25,997 nt of DNA from Leptospira kemamanensis (GCF_004769665.1 NZ_RQGG01000004.1:1-25997), one strand, 5' to 3'; shown: positions 1-9,140, numbered from the stretch's first letter. The notes: generated by a model from the sequence alone, not told the origin. A program made the numbers and translations.

Positions 1-1
1 T

Positions 2-121
2 GCTAGTTTGGAAGATTGTGAGACTGTGTCTAGGAGACTCAAAGAGGAGCTGGACCAATGGGGAGAGGAATTTGAAACCTATATCATCAAAGAAAACCAA
101 AAAATTCGGACAGAAATATAA
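2..121 (+). CDS. C-terminal end of an unidentified gene
   Basis: An open frame enters from the left edge and stops with TAA at 119-121, giving 39 residues that end in KENQKIRTEI. The stop shares its last A with the ATG of the DUF4256 gene, an arrangement typical of translationally coupled genes. The visible part is charged and helical (RRLKEELDQWGEEFE) with no recognisable motif. It would fit the C-terminal tail of several families, such as a sulfatase-type enzyme, but the fragment is too short to name. The reading frame is supported mainly by the stop/start overlap. Confidence 0.45.
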   Translation, partial: ASLEDCETVSRRLKEELDQWGEEFETYIIKENQKIRTEI

Positions 122-726
122 TGGATCAAATCAAGAAAAAAGCAGAACACCAAAAGAAAAAAACGGAAAAAGCAAAAACTCCAAATTTGAATTCCAAAGA
201 GGACATCCTTTCCATTCTCCACAATCGATTTGAGAAGAATCCGAATCGTCACAAGGGAGTCAAATGGGACTTAGTAGAAGAAATCTTAAAAAACAATCCC
301 AAGAAATTAATCATCTTAAGTAAAATGGAAGAATCGGGTGGTGAGCCGGATGTAGTATCCTATGATTCCAAAAAGAAAACAGTGACTTTCTTTGATTGTT
401 CAGAGGAAACACCAATAGGAAGAAGAAGTTTTTGTTATGACAAAGAAGCACTTGCCTCACGAAAAGAACATAAACCTAAAAACAGTGCAATCGAATTTGC
501 AAACAGTATGGGTGCAAAAATTTTAAATGAAGAAGAATATCGGTTTTTGCAAACCTTAGGTGAGTTTGATAAAAAAACTTCTAGTTGGATTGAAACACCA
601 CAGGTGATACGTAAGTTAGGTGGAGCATTATTCTGCGACTACCGTTACAAAACCGTTTTTGTGTATCATAATGGAGCTGAGTCTTATTATGCAGTACGTG
701 GATTTCGCACTTCGATTACGATTTAA
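121..726 (+). CDS. DUF4256 family protein
   Basis: A 201-residue cytosolic protein of unknown function. After a Lys-rich N-terminus (about residues 1-25) it follows the DUF4256 pattern almost throughout: RFEKNPNRHKGVKW, GGEPDVVSYD, FDCSEETPIGRRSFCYD, LASRKEHKP, a KTSSWIETP segment, RKLGGALFCDYRYKTVFVYH and a final GAESYYAVRGFR. The family has no established activity. The dense conserved Arg, Asp, Cys and His residues suggest an enzyme or ligand-binding fold, but that is inference. The ATG overlaps the stop of the preceding partial gene by one base and no strong Shine-Dalgarno is visible, so translation may depend on the upstream gene. Its last 11 bases overlap the end of the convergent kinase gene. 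Confidence 0.85.
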   Translation: MDQIKKKAEHQKKKTEKAKTPNLNSKEDILSILHNRFEKNPNRHKGVKWDLVEEILKNNPKKLIILSKMEESGGEPDVVSYDSKKKTVTFFDCSEETPIGRRSFCYDKEALASRKEHKPKNSAIEFANSMGAKILNEEEYRFLQTLGEFDKKTSSWIETPQVIRKLGGALFCDYRYKTVFVYHNGAESYYAVRGFRTSITI

Positions 727-3475
727 CCTGATTCACTTTTGAAAATATTTTATAAATCGATTGGAGTAATTCGGATAAGATAATCGGTTTTTTGACACAA
801 TCATCCATTCCATTTTCTAAGTATTCTTGAATTTGAGAATCCATATTATTCGCAGTCAGCGCGATGATAGGAATGGATTGGTATTCATCATTGCGTTGTC
901 GAATTCGTTTGGTAGTTTCCAACCCATCCAGTTCGGGCATTTGAATGTCCATCAAAATCAAATCATACTTAAAACTTTCATCGGTGAGAGAACGATCCAA
1001 TAATTGGATGGTTTCCTTTCCATTGGAAGCAATGGTTACATTTACTTTTTCTTTCTCCAAAACTTTTCGAACAAACTTTTGATTGAGAAGATTATCTTCG
1101 GCTACTAAGACATAAATATTCTTTAAATTAAAAGTTTCAGAAGATTCAATACGGTTTGTAATTTGTTTGGGAATTGCTACTTGTTGAAAAGGTATCGTGA
1201 ATTTAAATGTAGATCCAATATTGAGAATACTTTCCACATGAATATCACCACCCATCAAATTCACTAATTGTTTGGAGATATAAAGCCCAAGACCAGCACC
1301 TTCAAATCGTTTCGTTCGAGCATCTTCTAACTGCACAAATCGGTCAAACAATCGTTTTATGTTTTCTTCCGAGATACCAATACCAGTGTCATGAACACAG
1401 AACTCAATGAACTTTCGATTTGGATCTAATTTTACAGCTAATGTGATGATTCCACTTGGTGTAAACTTTAAGGAATTACTGATTAAGTTATTTAAAACTT
1501 GTCGCAATCGATTTTCATCAACCATTATATGTAAGTTCTTATCTTCAATGGTAAAATCAAGATTGAGTTTCAAATTTTTGTCGATAACATCTGATTGAAA
1601 TAAAAGCTGAATGTCTCGACAAAGTTTATAAACATTTGTTTCAGTAGGTATGATTTCTAATTTATGATTTTCTAACTTAGATAAATCTAAAATATCATTG
1701 ATGATCGTAAGTAGAGATAACACTGATTTTTTTGCATTGTCTAAATAATCTCTCTGTTCACTATCAACATTGGTTTCTTCTAGTAATGTCAACATACCTA
1801 GGACTCCGTTCATTGGAGTACGAATCTCATGGCTCATGTTTGCCAAAAATTCTGATTTCACGCGATTGGCTTTTTCCAATTCGAAAGTTCTTTTTTCGAC
1901 AATGTTTTGAATGCTTTTTTCTTTTCCTAAAATAATGAGCATCAAGATTCCAAGTAAACCAGTGAGTAACGAGGAAATGATTAAAATAAAACGAGAAGCG
2001 TTTGTTAAGTTTTTTTCAAAATATTCTTTCGTAGCAATTATTTTAAAGAAAATGACATGGCTTCCAATTTTCGTTTCATGTATATGAGAAAATTCAGAAA
2101 ATATTTTTTCATGGGAAGTATCACAATTACGATTGTATACTTCAGTTGTTTGATTTGTATCTCCTTCCCAAACTTGAACACATAAATTATTTTGATCACT
2201 TCCGATTAATGATTTTTTAATGATGGATGTGATTTTGATGACAGCAGTTGCGAATCCAAAGTTTCCATCACTTTGTTTCAATGGATAAAAAACTAAAAAT
2301 CCAACATTCTCAGCTTTATCTTGGACTAAATTTAATTTACCAGTGATCTCTAATTGATTGTTTTCCATTGCTGAGACTAGTGCTTCCCTACGAATTGGAT
2401 TTGAGAAAACATCATACCCGACAGCAGTTTCATTTCCAATATAAGGATAGATATAACGTATGAAGACATATTGATCATTTCTTGGAGAAAGTTGGGTTTG
2501 ATACTCTTTCTTTGTATTGATTCCGATTGATCCTGGATAATCGGATCTCAACTGTGCTTCAAATGAATTTCGTTTTGAATGTGGGATGGAAAGATTCCAA
2601 GACAAAGCTGACACACTTTCTGTTTCGTCCAAAATTGATTTTGCATAGGTATCAAATTCTTTTTTATTTAAATTCTTTTGTAACGAGATAAAGGATCCTA
2701 ATGACTTCACCACTCTCAAATTTTCAAAAATTCGATTTTCAATTTCCGAAGAAATGATTTGCCCGTCTGATTTAATTCGATACCGAATGAATTCTTTTTC
2801 CCAATCTCGTGTGACAAAAAAAATGGTAAGTGTTAAAACAAATGTACCCAAAGTAGAAGAAATAAACAGTAAAAGCCTAACACCTGTTTCTTCTTTTAAA
2901 ATCCATTTGTAGATTAAAATGACAATTGGGGTAAAGATAATGATTCCAATGGAATCACCTAACCACCATGTAAACCAGGTATGAAATAAAAAATCTTGGT
3001 ATATAATTCCAAACAGGAATAACGAAAAACTACCAATGAGAGAGGAAAAAATGGCAGCAGTTGGACCCGCTAATACAAAAAAAGACAAAAGATCTCTTAC
3101 AGAAAAAAGATTTAATTTAGGATTGGAATACTTTTTTAAAAGATAACCACCTAACAATGCCGAAATAGAATTACCGAGTGAGATGAATCCATTTTGTGGA
3201 TTTCCTAAGAAGAAATTGATAAAATTAAGATCGGGATTAGAAAAATTGGTATTGGTAAAATAAGCACCAATAAATACAGCAAACCCAATCCAATTTCCAA
3301 AAATCAGCACACATCCGAGTGCAAATCCAGCAGGTGGCCAAACAGGTGTGCTGTAACCATCAATGGAAGAAAGATATAAGCTTAATTTTCCAGAGGTGAA
3401 ATATACTACAAAAACGAATAGAAATACACCTATTTTCCGAAAAAAATAACTCATCTTTTCATCTATAGAGTGCAT
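716..3475 (-). CDS. MASE1-CHASE hybrid sensor histidine kinase
   Basis: A 919-residue membrane-bound hybrid two-component kinase. Residues about 15-195 form a MASE1-type multi-pass membrane region ([11 protein letters not shown] motif). A further helix (203-221), a periplasmic CHASE-like sensor region (about 230-480) and a second anchor helix (496-517) follow. The cytoplasmic part has a HisKA domain with [10 protein letters not shown] (phosphoacceptor His549), an ATPase domain (N-box near 663-668, DTGIG 696-700, GAGLGL 726-731) and a C-terminal receiver (acidic pair E793-D794, phosphoacceptor Asp843 in [11 protein letters not shown], conserved Lys896 before Pro). All catalytic residues are intact. 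No separate response regulator is adjacent and no output domain follows the receiver, so phosphate probably passes to an unlinked partner. The ligand is unknown. Met8 is a possible alternative start. Confidence 0.9.
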   Translation of the reverse strand: MHSIDEKMSYFFRKIGVFLFVFVVYFTSGKLSLYLSSIDGYSTPVWPPAGFALGCVLIFGNWIGFAVFIGAYFTNTNFSNPDLNFINFFLGNPQNGFISLGNSISALLGGYLLKKYSNPKLNLFSVRDLLSFFVLAGPTAAIFSSLIGSFSLFLFGIIYQDFLFHTWFTWWLGDSIGIIIFTPIVILIYKWILKEETGVRLLLFISSTLGTFVLTLTIFFVTRDWEKEFIRYRIKSDGQIISSEIENRIFENLRVVKSLGSFISLQKNLNKKEFDTYAKSILDETESVSALSWNLSIPHSKRNSFEAQLRSDYPGSIGINTKKEYQTQLSPRNDQYVFIRYIYPYIGNETAVGYDVFSNPIRREALVSAMENNQLEITGKLNLVQDKAENVGFLVFYPLKQSDGNFGFATAVIKITSIIKKSLIGSDQNNLCVQVWEGDTNQTTEVYNRNCDTSHEKIFSEFSHIHETKIGSHVIFFKIIATKEYFEKNLTNASRFILIISSLLTGLLGILMLIILGKEKSIQNIVEKRTFELEKANRVKSEFLANMSHEIRTPMNGVLGMLTLLEETNVDSEQRDYLDNAKKSVLSLLTIINDILDLSKLENHKLEIIPTETNVYKLCRDIQLLFQSDVIDKNLKLNLDFTIEDKNLHIMVDENRLRQVLNNLISNSLKFTPSGIITLAVKLDPNRKFIEFCVHDTGIGISEENIKRLFDRFVQLEDARTKRFEGAGLGLYISKQLVNLMGGDIHVESILNIGSTFKFTIPFQQVAIPKQITNRIESSETFNLKNIYVLVAEDNLLNQKFVRKVLEKEKVNVTIASNGKETIQLLDRSLTDESFKYDLILMDIQMPELDGLETTKRIRQRNDEYQSIPIIALTANNMDSQIQEYLENGMDDCVKKPIILSELLQSIYKIFSKVNQVKS

Positions 3476-3524
3476 ACTCCATTAAAGACGAGTAAAAAAT
3501 AAAGAATCTAAAACAAATCATTTC

Positions 3525-3554
3525 CTGGAATCTGAATTTTTGCACAAATTCCAG
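3525..3554 (-). terminator. inverted repeat after the SRPBCC gene, possible weak terminator
   Basis: CTGGAAT (3525-3531) and ATTCCAG (3548-3554) are perfect inverted repeats, with an alternative inner pairing of GAATTT and AAATTC. It lies between the minus-strand SRPBCC stop and the start of the minus-strand kinase. Only a loose T-rich stretch follows on the minus strand, so termination is uncertain and an operator is an alternative. Confidence 0.3.
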
Positions 3555-3597
3555 ATTTTAGTCACATATCCATCTCAATCAGTAAAGTGGAGTTCAA

Positions 3598-4050
3598 TTA
3601 CGAAATGTTTTCTGCCATTTGTTTGATCGTTTTTAAGATATTTTTCCAATTTTCTTCGGAGTGTTTTTGTTGTTCCACTGAACCAAATCCGATTTGAGTT
3701 AAACTCAAAAGGATTCCATTCGTATCTTCAGTTAACTTCATTATAATTTTTGAATAATTTTCTGGCAAATCAGGAAGATTGGAAAAACCAGAATAATAAG
3801 AATAACTAAATTCGAGTGGAGCATCGAATACTAAAATCTTTCCTTTATCTTCATAGGATTTACCTTCCCACTCACCCACAAATCGAATTTCACTTCCTAC
3901 TGTCCAATCGGATATCGTATCGGTTCCAAACAAATATTCTTTTATGTGTTTTGGTGTCACAAGGTATTCCCAAACTTTTTGTAATGAGGAATGGATCAGA
4001 ATGTTAAGATCAACAACAATAGAATGATTTAATACTTGAGTTTGTTTCAT
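3598..4050 (-). CDS. SRPBCC (START-like/AHSA1) family protein
   Basis: About 150 residues if started at the ATG at 4050. The frame is open back to 4188, but that longer version would overlap the divergent regulator gene. From this start the protein opens directly on the family fold: VDLNILIHSSLQKVWEYLVT, then ISDWTVGSEIRFVGEWEG, a beta-rich middle (FDAPLEFSYSYYSG) and a C-terminal helix beginning ENWKNILKTIKQM. This is the Bet v1-like hydrophobic-pocket fold often annotated as activator of Hsp90 ATPase homologue 1-like. In bacteria most such proteins are small ligand-binding proteins of unknown substrate. It is cytosolic with no signal peptide. The AraC-type gene 70 bp away on the other strand is its probable regulator. 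Confidence 0.8.
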   Translation of the reverse strand: MKQTQVLNHSIVVDLNILIHSSLQKVWEYLVTPKHIKEYLFGTDTISDWTVGSEIRFVGEWEGKSYEDKGKILVFDAPLEFSYSYYSGFSNLPDLPENYSKIIMKLTEDTNGILLSLTQIGFGSVEQQKHSEENWKNILKTIKQMAENIS

Positions 4051-4120
4051 TTGTTTCTCAGTATACAGGATGTGTTTTGATTTGAATTGTAAAAACACGT
4101 CAAAAGGAAATTTTTGAAAC

Positions 4121-4933
4121 ATGGATCGAAAAAAAGGAGTTCCCACAAAAGGAGTTTTGCGCCAATCAAAAACCCAATCCTTTACCAAACAAAATCGTTA
4201 TTTTCCAAAAGAATCACTTAAACATTTCATTGAACATTACTGGAGTGTAACGTGGGACTTCCCACCAAATGTATGTTATACAGCAGAAACTCTACCTTAC
4301 CCAAGTGTCCATATCGTTTTTGAAAATGGAAAGGATCTCGTTTACGGAGTTCACCAAAAACGATTTTCTGTTACCCTCCAAGGAAAAGGATCTGTATTTG
4401 GGATTAAATTTTTACCGGGAGGATTTTATCCTGTATATCAAAAAACGATGGCTTCGTTGACCAATGGTATTTTTACATTGGAATCAATCCTAAATCCTTC
4501 TTTTCTCTCGCAGTGTGATCTGAATGTAGCAATTTCCAAAACGGATCAAGATGAAAATCGAATTCAGATCATTGAAAGTTGGTTAGAGAGTATACAACTC
4601 AATTTTGATCCCAAAATTACATTAGTAAACCAAATCATTGATTTCATTCGCAAAGACATTACGATCACAAGAGTAGAACAAATTTCTAAATTTTTTTCCA
4701 TAAAATTGCGCAGCTTACAACGATTATTTAATGAGTATGTCGGAGTGAATCCAAAGTGGATCATCCAACAATTTAGAATGCAGGAAATTGCCGAACGTAT
4801 TGAAAAAGAGAAGTTGATTCATTTTGCTGATTTTTCGAATGAATTTGGATTTTTTGACCAAGCTCATTTCAATCGTATGTTTAAAAAAATGATTGGCCTT
4901 AGCCCAGAAAAGTATTTGAAATCCTTAGAATGA
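4121..4933 (+). CDS. AraC-family transcriptional regulator with DUF6597-type sensor domain
   Basis: A 270-residue regulator. Residues about 25-125 match the N-terminal ligand-binding region often called DUF6597 (HFIEHYWSVTWD, LPYPSVHIVFENG, GIKFLPGGFYP). The C-terminal 100 residues carry the two helix-turn-helix units of AraC/XylS proteins: the first around VEQISKFFSIKLRSLQRLF, the second around FSNEFGFFDQAHFNRMFKK ending GLSPEKYLKS. An AAGGA sequence lies about 12 bases before the ATG. It is transcribed divergently from the SRPBCC gene across a 70-bp gap, a common layout for a regulator and its target. The inducer cannot be inferred. A hairpin follows the stop within a few bases. Confidence 0.88.
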   Translation: MDRKKGVPTKGVLRQSKTQSFTKQNRYFPKESLKHFIEHYWSVTWDFPPNVCYTAETLPYPSVHIVFENGKDLVYGVHQKRFSVTLQGKGSVFGIKFLPGGFYPVYQKTMASLTNGIFTLESILNPSFLSQCDLNVAISKTDQDENRIQIIESWLESIQLNFDPKITLVNQIIDFIRKDITITRVEQISKFFSIKLRSLQRLFNEYVGVNPKWIIQQFRMQEIAERIEKEKLIHFADFSNEFGFFDQAHFNRMFKKMIGLSPEKYLKSLE

Positions 4934-4936
4934 ACC

Positions 4937-4962
4937 CTGCAAAGAATAAGAATTCCTTGCAG
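4937..4962. terminator. shared hairpin between convergent genes
   Basis: CTGCAA (4937-4942) pairs with TTGCAG (4957-4962), continued by GAAT/ATTC after a one-base mismatch. It begins four bases after the AraC-type stop and ends 14 bases before the convergent creD stop, so it could end transcription in both directions. Flanking T runs are poor, which lowers confidence. Confidence 0.5.
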
Positions 4963-4976
4963 AGATTTCCATTGAT

Positions 4977-6305
4977 CTAGTGCTGTGAATGCAAACCAAA
5001 TTGATACCAATTGATTTTTCTAGTAAAGTGCATCACAAGTGCTAAGATCGCAAACAAAGTAATGGATCCAAGTAATAAGGCTTGGTCTTCTGATGCTAAG
5101 ATGATATACAAAAAGGAATACAAAGAAAGATAATAGGAAGCGGTGATGATTCCTTTTTTCTTATTTTGTAAAACATGGATTGCGTAATATCCAATGAGCG
5201 AAGTGACAGCCACAGATGATACCATATAAGCACCCAAGTATCCGATGTGTTCCGAAAGGGATAAGTTCAAAACATAAAAAATCACCATCGCACAACCGAT
5301 CAAAACATATTGAATAGGGTGCAGAATGATTCCACCAAATACTTCCATCAAAAAGAATAAAGTAAAACTGGTGACTAGAAAAAGTAATCCATACTTAACG
5401 GAACGTTCCAATTTTAAATAATGATCCACAGGAATCAATAGACTGACTCCAAAAGCAGAACTATAGATAGAGTCTACAATCGCATCATCTAAGGAATGAA
5501 TGATCTGTGGATAAGAGCGCGAAAAATAGGAAGTTTCCCAAACAGAACGAAATCCTGTCTCATGAATTTCTCGATCCACTGGCAAAAGATTTCCATTGAA
5601 GGATGGATCTTTCCAATTTGATTCCATCATCATTTTTGTCTTTTTACCAATGGGGATCATGGAAAAAGATTCGGAACCTTTTAAGGACAAATCCATAACA
5701 AAATTCATAGTTCCTTCATTCTCATCTAATTTTATCGGAAGGCTCATGCCAGAAGCAAAATAATTTGATTTGGTTCCAGGTGTAAAAAATTTCTCCTTAC
5801 CATTCCAATTGAGTTTTAATTCTCCACCTAATCCTTTTAAGTCGGAAACAGAAACGATCACTCTTGCATCTTCCCAATAAATATAAGTTGTATCCATAGG
5901 AAAATCCGACAACTGAATGGATGCAAATTTCCCTCTTACATTCAGTTTGTTCGTATACAGTGGGATGTTATAAATGCCACGTTTTCTTTCTTCAGTCTCC
6001 ATTTGAACTTGGTATCCTAGTTCTTCAGGAAGAAAGTAAGCGTAGTCAGTTACATAGTCCCATTTTTCCTTTGATTGGGAGGTTCCCGATTTCGGTATTC
6101 GGATGTTATACGGGATGACAAGGATAGGACCAAGTAGTGTTTGACCACGACTCCATTTTTCTCCAACTTCGCTAACAGCATCCAACCTGGATTGGCTTCG
6201 TTCTTCGATGAGAGAACCCACCATGGAAAGGGGAATCAAAAATAAAATGGTCATCACGCCGAGGATCAAAAGGCGAATGTTTACGGAAGATATTAATTTA
6301 CTCAT
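4977..6305 (-). CDS. creD: CreD-like inner-membrane protein
   Basis: A 442-residue inner-membrane protein of the CreD family (Escherichia coli CreD is about 450 residues). It has one N-terminal membrane helix (about 11-30) followed by RSQSRLDAVSEVGEKWSRGQTLLGPILVIPY, a typical family stretch. A large extracytoplasmic beta-rich domain follows (about 35-300). A cluster of hydrophobic helices begins near YGLLFLVTSFTLFF and runs to the C-terminus. CreD is the strongly induced output of CreBC; its biochemical role in envelope integrity is unclear. It is the third gene of a creB-creC-creD run, separated from creC by 84 bp containing its own candidate promoter and CreB direct repeat. AGGAG sits 7 bases before the ATG, next to a 15-bp palindrome. 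Confidence 0.9.
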   Translation of the reverse strand: MSKLISSVNIRLLILGVMTILFLIPLSMVGSLIEERSQSRLDAVSEVGEKWSRGQTLLGPILVIPYNIRIPKSGTSQSKEKWDYVTDYAYFLPEELGYQVQMETEERKRGIYNIPLYTNKLNVRGKFASIQLSDFPMDTTYIYWEDARVIVSVSDLKGLGGELKLNWNGKEKFFTPGTKSNYFASGMSLPIKLDENEGTMNFVMDLSLKGSESFSMIPIGKKTKMMMESNWKDPSFNGNLLPVDREIHETGFRSVWETSYFSRSYPQIIHSLDDAIVDSIYSSAFGVSLLIPVDHYLKLERSVKYGLLFLVTSFTLFFLMEVFGGIILHPIQYVLIGCAMVIFYVLNLSLSEHIGYLGAYMVSSVAVTSLIGYYAIHVLQNKKKGIITASYYLSLYSFLYIILASEDQALLLGSITLFAILALVMHFTRKINWYQFGLHSQH

Positions 6306-6315
6306 ACAAAACTCC

Positions 6316-6330
6316 TACAGTTACACTGTA
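6316..6330. promoter_or_regulatory. palindrome at the creD ribosome-binding site
   Basis: TACAG-TTACA-CTGTA is a perfect interrupted palindrome directly abutting the creD AGGAG on the minus strand. It could be a small operator or an mRNA hairpin next to the ribosome-binding site. No function is known. Confidence 0.3.
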
Positions 6331-6348
6331 AAAGGCTTTGGTGAGAGA

Positions 6349-6379
6349 ATTATGATCAGTTTGTGAGGATTGTGTGAGG
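6349..6379 (-). promoter_or_regulatory. creD promoter with candidate CreB direct repeat
   Basis: Read on the minus strand, CTCAC-ACAATC-CTCAC (6379 to 6364) is a direct repeat with a 6-base spacer. This is the geometry of the E. coli cre-tag TTCAC-N6-TTCAC with one changed base per half. Eight to nine bases downstream is CATAAT (6354 to 6349), a good -10 element, so the repeat lies across the -35 position as expected for an OmpR/PhoB-type activator. CreB is encoded two genes upstream. The assignment is inference from spacing and context. Confidence 0.5.
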
Positions 6380-6389
6380 ATTAAAAATT

Positions 6390-7828
6390 TTAAAACTGAA
6401 TTTCCACCTCCACTCCTTTGGGTTCCAAATTTCGTATGGTTAGATTTGCTTGGTGAAGGTCACAAATTTCTTTGACAATGCTAAGTCCAAGTCCTGAACT
6501 TTTTCGATTATCCCTCGGCCGAGGTAAGGAAAAAAACTTTTCCGTCACTTTGGAAAGAGCATAGTCTGGAATGGACTGTCCCTCATCCAAGATCACAAGT
6601 TTAATTTTTGAGTTTTCCAAAACTTGTAACTGAATTCTGATTTGGTCTTTGGGATTTGCAAATTCAATCGAGTTTCGAAATATATTTTCTATTGCCATAC
6701 GTAAATAGTTATGGTTTCCTTTGATGATCACTGGAACCTTAGGGAACATTGTATTCACTTGCAATGATTTCCTCTCCCATTCAATTTCGAAACGATGTAT
6801 CACTTCCTCTAAGAGTGCAATCAAATCAATTGTATCATCCAATTGGATAGAATTTTTACCTTCTAACGAAGATAATTCGAGTAACTGATCAATCAAACTT
6901 TGAATTCGTTTTGCTTCTGCTTCTATGGTTTTTGTTAATCGACTCATCTCTTTTGGATGAGATTCAATTAGTTCCACCGAAGCCAAAATGGAAGACAATG
7001 GACTTTTGATTTCATGTGTAAGAGTCTGCACATAAGATTCTACGTATTTTTTGCCCTCTAACTCCAATACAAGTTGGTCCACTTCTTTTCCTAAATCATT
7101 CAGTTCTTTGATTCCCAATTTTGGAAATGGTTTCCTTTCTTGGTTACGAAGAGAAATGACATACTGTGACAATCGAATGATGGGGCGAAAACTTATATAA
7201 GCAAGAATACTAAATACAACCGCAATCGAAGAAGCAACTAACAAGGAAATTCGCCAAAATTTATTTTTAGCTTCTTCGATAAAGGGAATGACTCCTATTT
7301 TGGGTTTGATCACAGTCAAAACACCTATGATCTCCTTTTGGTAACGAATGGGAGATGCAATAAACAAAGCACCTTCCTTTTCCGTATCAAACATCTTACT
7401 CGACCTTACACCATATTTTCCTTGCAAAGTTAAGTAAACATCATTGTATTTAGAATAATCGAGACCTTCCCGAAATCGTTCCGAATCAAAAATCACAATT
7501 CCTTTTGCATCGGTTACATACATCTGGATATCTGCATTCGTTTTTAGGAGAGAATATATTTTTGCTTCAAAGGTTCGTTTGCGAACATTGAGGAATGGAT
7601 CTCGAAACAAACTTTCTACTACTGTTTTGAATCGAAATCGATCATTTGGATTTTTTTTAATTTCTTCTTCAACAATGGCAGAGAGAACATGTGTGGTATC
7701 ATTTAACGATTCTTCAATCGTTTCCATATACCTGGGTCGAATGGATTCTTCTGTTTTATCGATTAAATAATAAAAGCCAATACAAAGGATAAAAAAAAAC
7801 TGATGATGATTCGTAACCAAAGGTTCAT
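6390..7828 (-). CDS. creC: CreC-like sensor histidine kinase, 5' reading frame broken at a T9 tract
   Basis: Membrane sensor kinase closely resembling E. coli CreC. The periplasmic region has YVTDAKGIVIFDS, DYSKYNDVYLTLQGKYG and a membrane helix near FWRISLLVASSIAVVFSI. HisKA follows (TLTHEIKSPLSSI, phosphoacceptor His), then an ATPase domain ending IPDYALSKVTEKFFSLPRP and SSGLGLSIVKE. The G1 box reads DEGQSI, with Ser where the second Gly is usual. The natural start is the ATG at 7828, overlapping the creB stop as ATGA with AAGGA six bases upstream. It reads MNLWLRIIISFF and then, after a T9 run (7799-7791), hits a stop at 7763-7765. One extra T would give MNLWLRIIISFFF joined in frame to ILCIGFYYLI and about 479 residues. 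Without a shift, only a poorly placed TTG at 7820 opens the frame. Confidence 0.85.
7791..7799 (-). repeat. homopolymer tract (T9 in the creC message) at the frame break
   Basis: Nine consecutive A on the plus strand, read as T9 in creC just after the initiator codons. The coupled ATG frame and the kinase frame meet here, and they join correctly with 10 T or 7 T. Runs of this length slip readily in replication and transcription and are also common sequencing-error sites. Confidence 0.85.
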
Positions 7829-8502
7829 ATGATTTCCTTCAAACCGTATCCTTGTCCCCTTCTTGTTTCAATGGGATCAAACTGAGAATCCACTTCCTTA
7901 AACCTGGCACGGATATTTTTAATCACAGTATCAACGGCTCGATCAAAACTATCTTCGGGTTCTGTCCAAACATTGTCCATAATTTCTTCACGTGTGAAAA
8001 TTCGACCTGGCCATTTAAAGAATAATTCCATCGTTTTGTATTCGTAAGGTGAAAGGTTCAAACTTTTGCCATTAAAATAGACAAGTTTTTTGTCTAAGGA
8101 GATTCGAATTTTCCCATTCGATTTTTCTTCCATGACGATTGGATTTTGTGTGCGTCGGAGAATGGCTCGTATCCTTGCTAGAAGTTCTCTCGGACTAAAC
8201 GGTTTTACAATGTAATCGTCTGCACCAATTTCTAATCCTAACACTTTATCAATCTCAGCATTACGAGCTGTTAAAAAAATCACAGGAAGAGAAAATTGTT
8301 TTCGGATCAATTTTAAGACTTCAAATCCATTGAGATCCGGTAAACCCACGTCAAGAAGGACAAGGGAAAAGTCATCAGCTAACCTCTGTAATCCTTCCTT
8401 GGCCGTAGAAACAATCGTGACAAAAAAACCGTCTGCTTCTAAAGCGATTTGGATCGTTTCTTGGATCCCTGGTTCATCTTCAATCAGTAAAATTTTAATC
8501 AT
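7825..8502 (-). CDS. creB: CreB-like response regulator (OmpR/PhoB family)
   Basis: A 225-residue two-component regulator from the ATG at 8502. The open frame extends to 8538, but MIKILLIEDE is the standard receiver start. Receiver domain residues 1-115: acidic pair Glu8-Asp9, phosphoacceptor Asp51 in LVLLDVGLPDLNGFEV, FLTAR, and Lys100 in the EIGADDYIVKPFSPRELLARIR stretch, all very close to CreB. A winged-helix DNA-binding domain of the OmpR type follows (about 125-225: LNLSPYEYKTMELF, RIFTREEIMDNVW, FDRAVDTVIKNIRARF, RRGQGYGL). Its stop overlaps the creC ATG by four bases. It probably activates creD through the direct repeat upstream of that gene. Confidence 0.92.
   Translation of the reverse strand: MIKILLIEDEPGIQETIQIALEADGFFVTIVSTAKEGLQRLADDFSLVLLDVGLPDLNGFEVLKLIRKQFSLPVIFLTARNAEIDKVLGLEIGADDYIVKPFSPRELLARIRAILRRTQNPIVMEEKSNGKIRISLDKKLVYFNGKSLNLSPYEYKTMELFFKWPGRIFTREEIMDNVWTEPEDSFDRAVDTVIKNIRARFKEVDSQFDPIETRRGQGYGLKEII
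7835..7839 (-). promoter_or_regulatory. Shine-Dalgarno that fixes the creC start
   Basis: AAGGA on the minus strand sits six bases before the ATG at 7828, which overlaps the creB TGA as ATGA. This ideal spacing argues that translation begins in the frame that stops after the T9 tract, not at the TTG at 7820. Confidence 0.7.
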
Positions 8503-8711
8503 TTCCAAGTGAATTTGATCCAAGCCAATTGGATCCAAACAAAATTCAGTGAATCAAAGTGGAACAGAAAATCAATCAGATAAAAATAGAAATGGATTTC
8601 CCATAAAAAGCAAGAATCGATACGAAAGATTTTTCAGTTTGAATTCCGTTCTCTAAATGAAAGGAAGGAATCTGGATTGACGAAGTCGGAAAATCCGATA
8701 TCCCAAACGCC

Positions 8712-9140
8712 ATGAAAAAAATAACTATCTTATGGATTCTCATCCTAATCCCCTATTTCGTTTTCGCCAATGCTGAAAAAAAATCAAAAGAGATGTGTGA
8801 TTGCCTAAAAGAAGCAAAAATCTCGCAAACAGAAAACGACAAAAAAGAATGTTTGAACCTTCGAGAAAAACATGTGAAGGCCCTCAAAAAAGGTTCCAAA
8901 CAACATGAAGGATATTTAAAATCACTTAGCTCTTGCGAACAAGAATTAGCTGGTGTTCCTCAAGTTGATCCAAATCTGACAACGGAAGAAAAAACAAAAG
9001 TTGTCTGTGATTGTATGAAAAACGCATCCAAACAAAATCGAATGGGTTGTTTCAAATTACAAAGTGATTATGCAAAAACCATCTCCGACATGGAAGAAAA
9101 AAAGGCGTTTAACCTCAATTCCCAAACCTGCGGAGAATAG
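8712..9140 (+). CDS. small exported protein with two Cys-rich repeats
   Basis: 142 residues with a clear Sec signal peptide (MKK, hydrophobic ILWILILIPYFVF, cleavage likely after FANA). The mature part is two related repeats: CDCLKEAK...C...C, with cysteines at about 29, 31, 47 and 74, then CDCMKNASKQNRMGC with further cysteines at about 99, 101, 112 and 140. Eight cysteines in matching pattern imply disulfide-bonded helical modules in the periplasm or on the surface. I do not recognise the family. Between the repeats is a charged linker (VPQVDPNLTTEEK). It is divergent from creB with a 209-bp gap and may or may not belong to that regulon. Confidence 0.7.
   Translation: MKKITILWILILIPYFVFANAEKKSKEMCDCLKEAKISQTENDKKECLNLREKHVKALKKGSKQHEGYLKSLSSCEQELAGVPQVDPNLTTEEKTKVVCDCMKNASKQNRMGCFKLQSDYAKTISDMEEKKAFNLNSQTCGE

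Noticed and set aside
6341..6345. Third GTGAG copy near the creD repeat
   Set aside because: It lies downstream of the proposed -10, out of register with the 11-bp period, so probably chance.
8549..8563. Second possible CreB repeat upstream of creB (TCCAC/TTCAC on the minus strand)
   Set aside because: The spacer is five rather than six bases and one half is imperfect; too weak to list as a site on its own.
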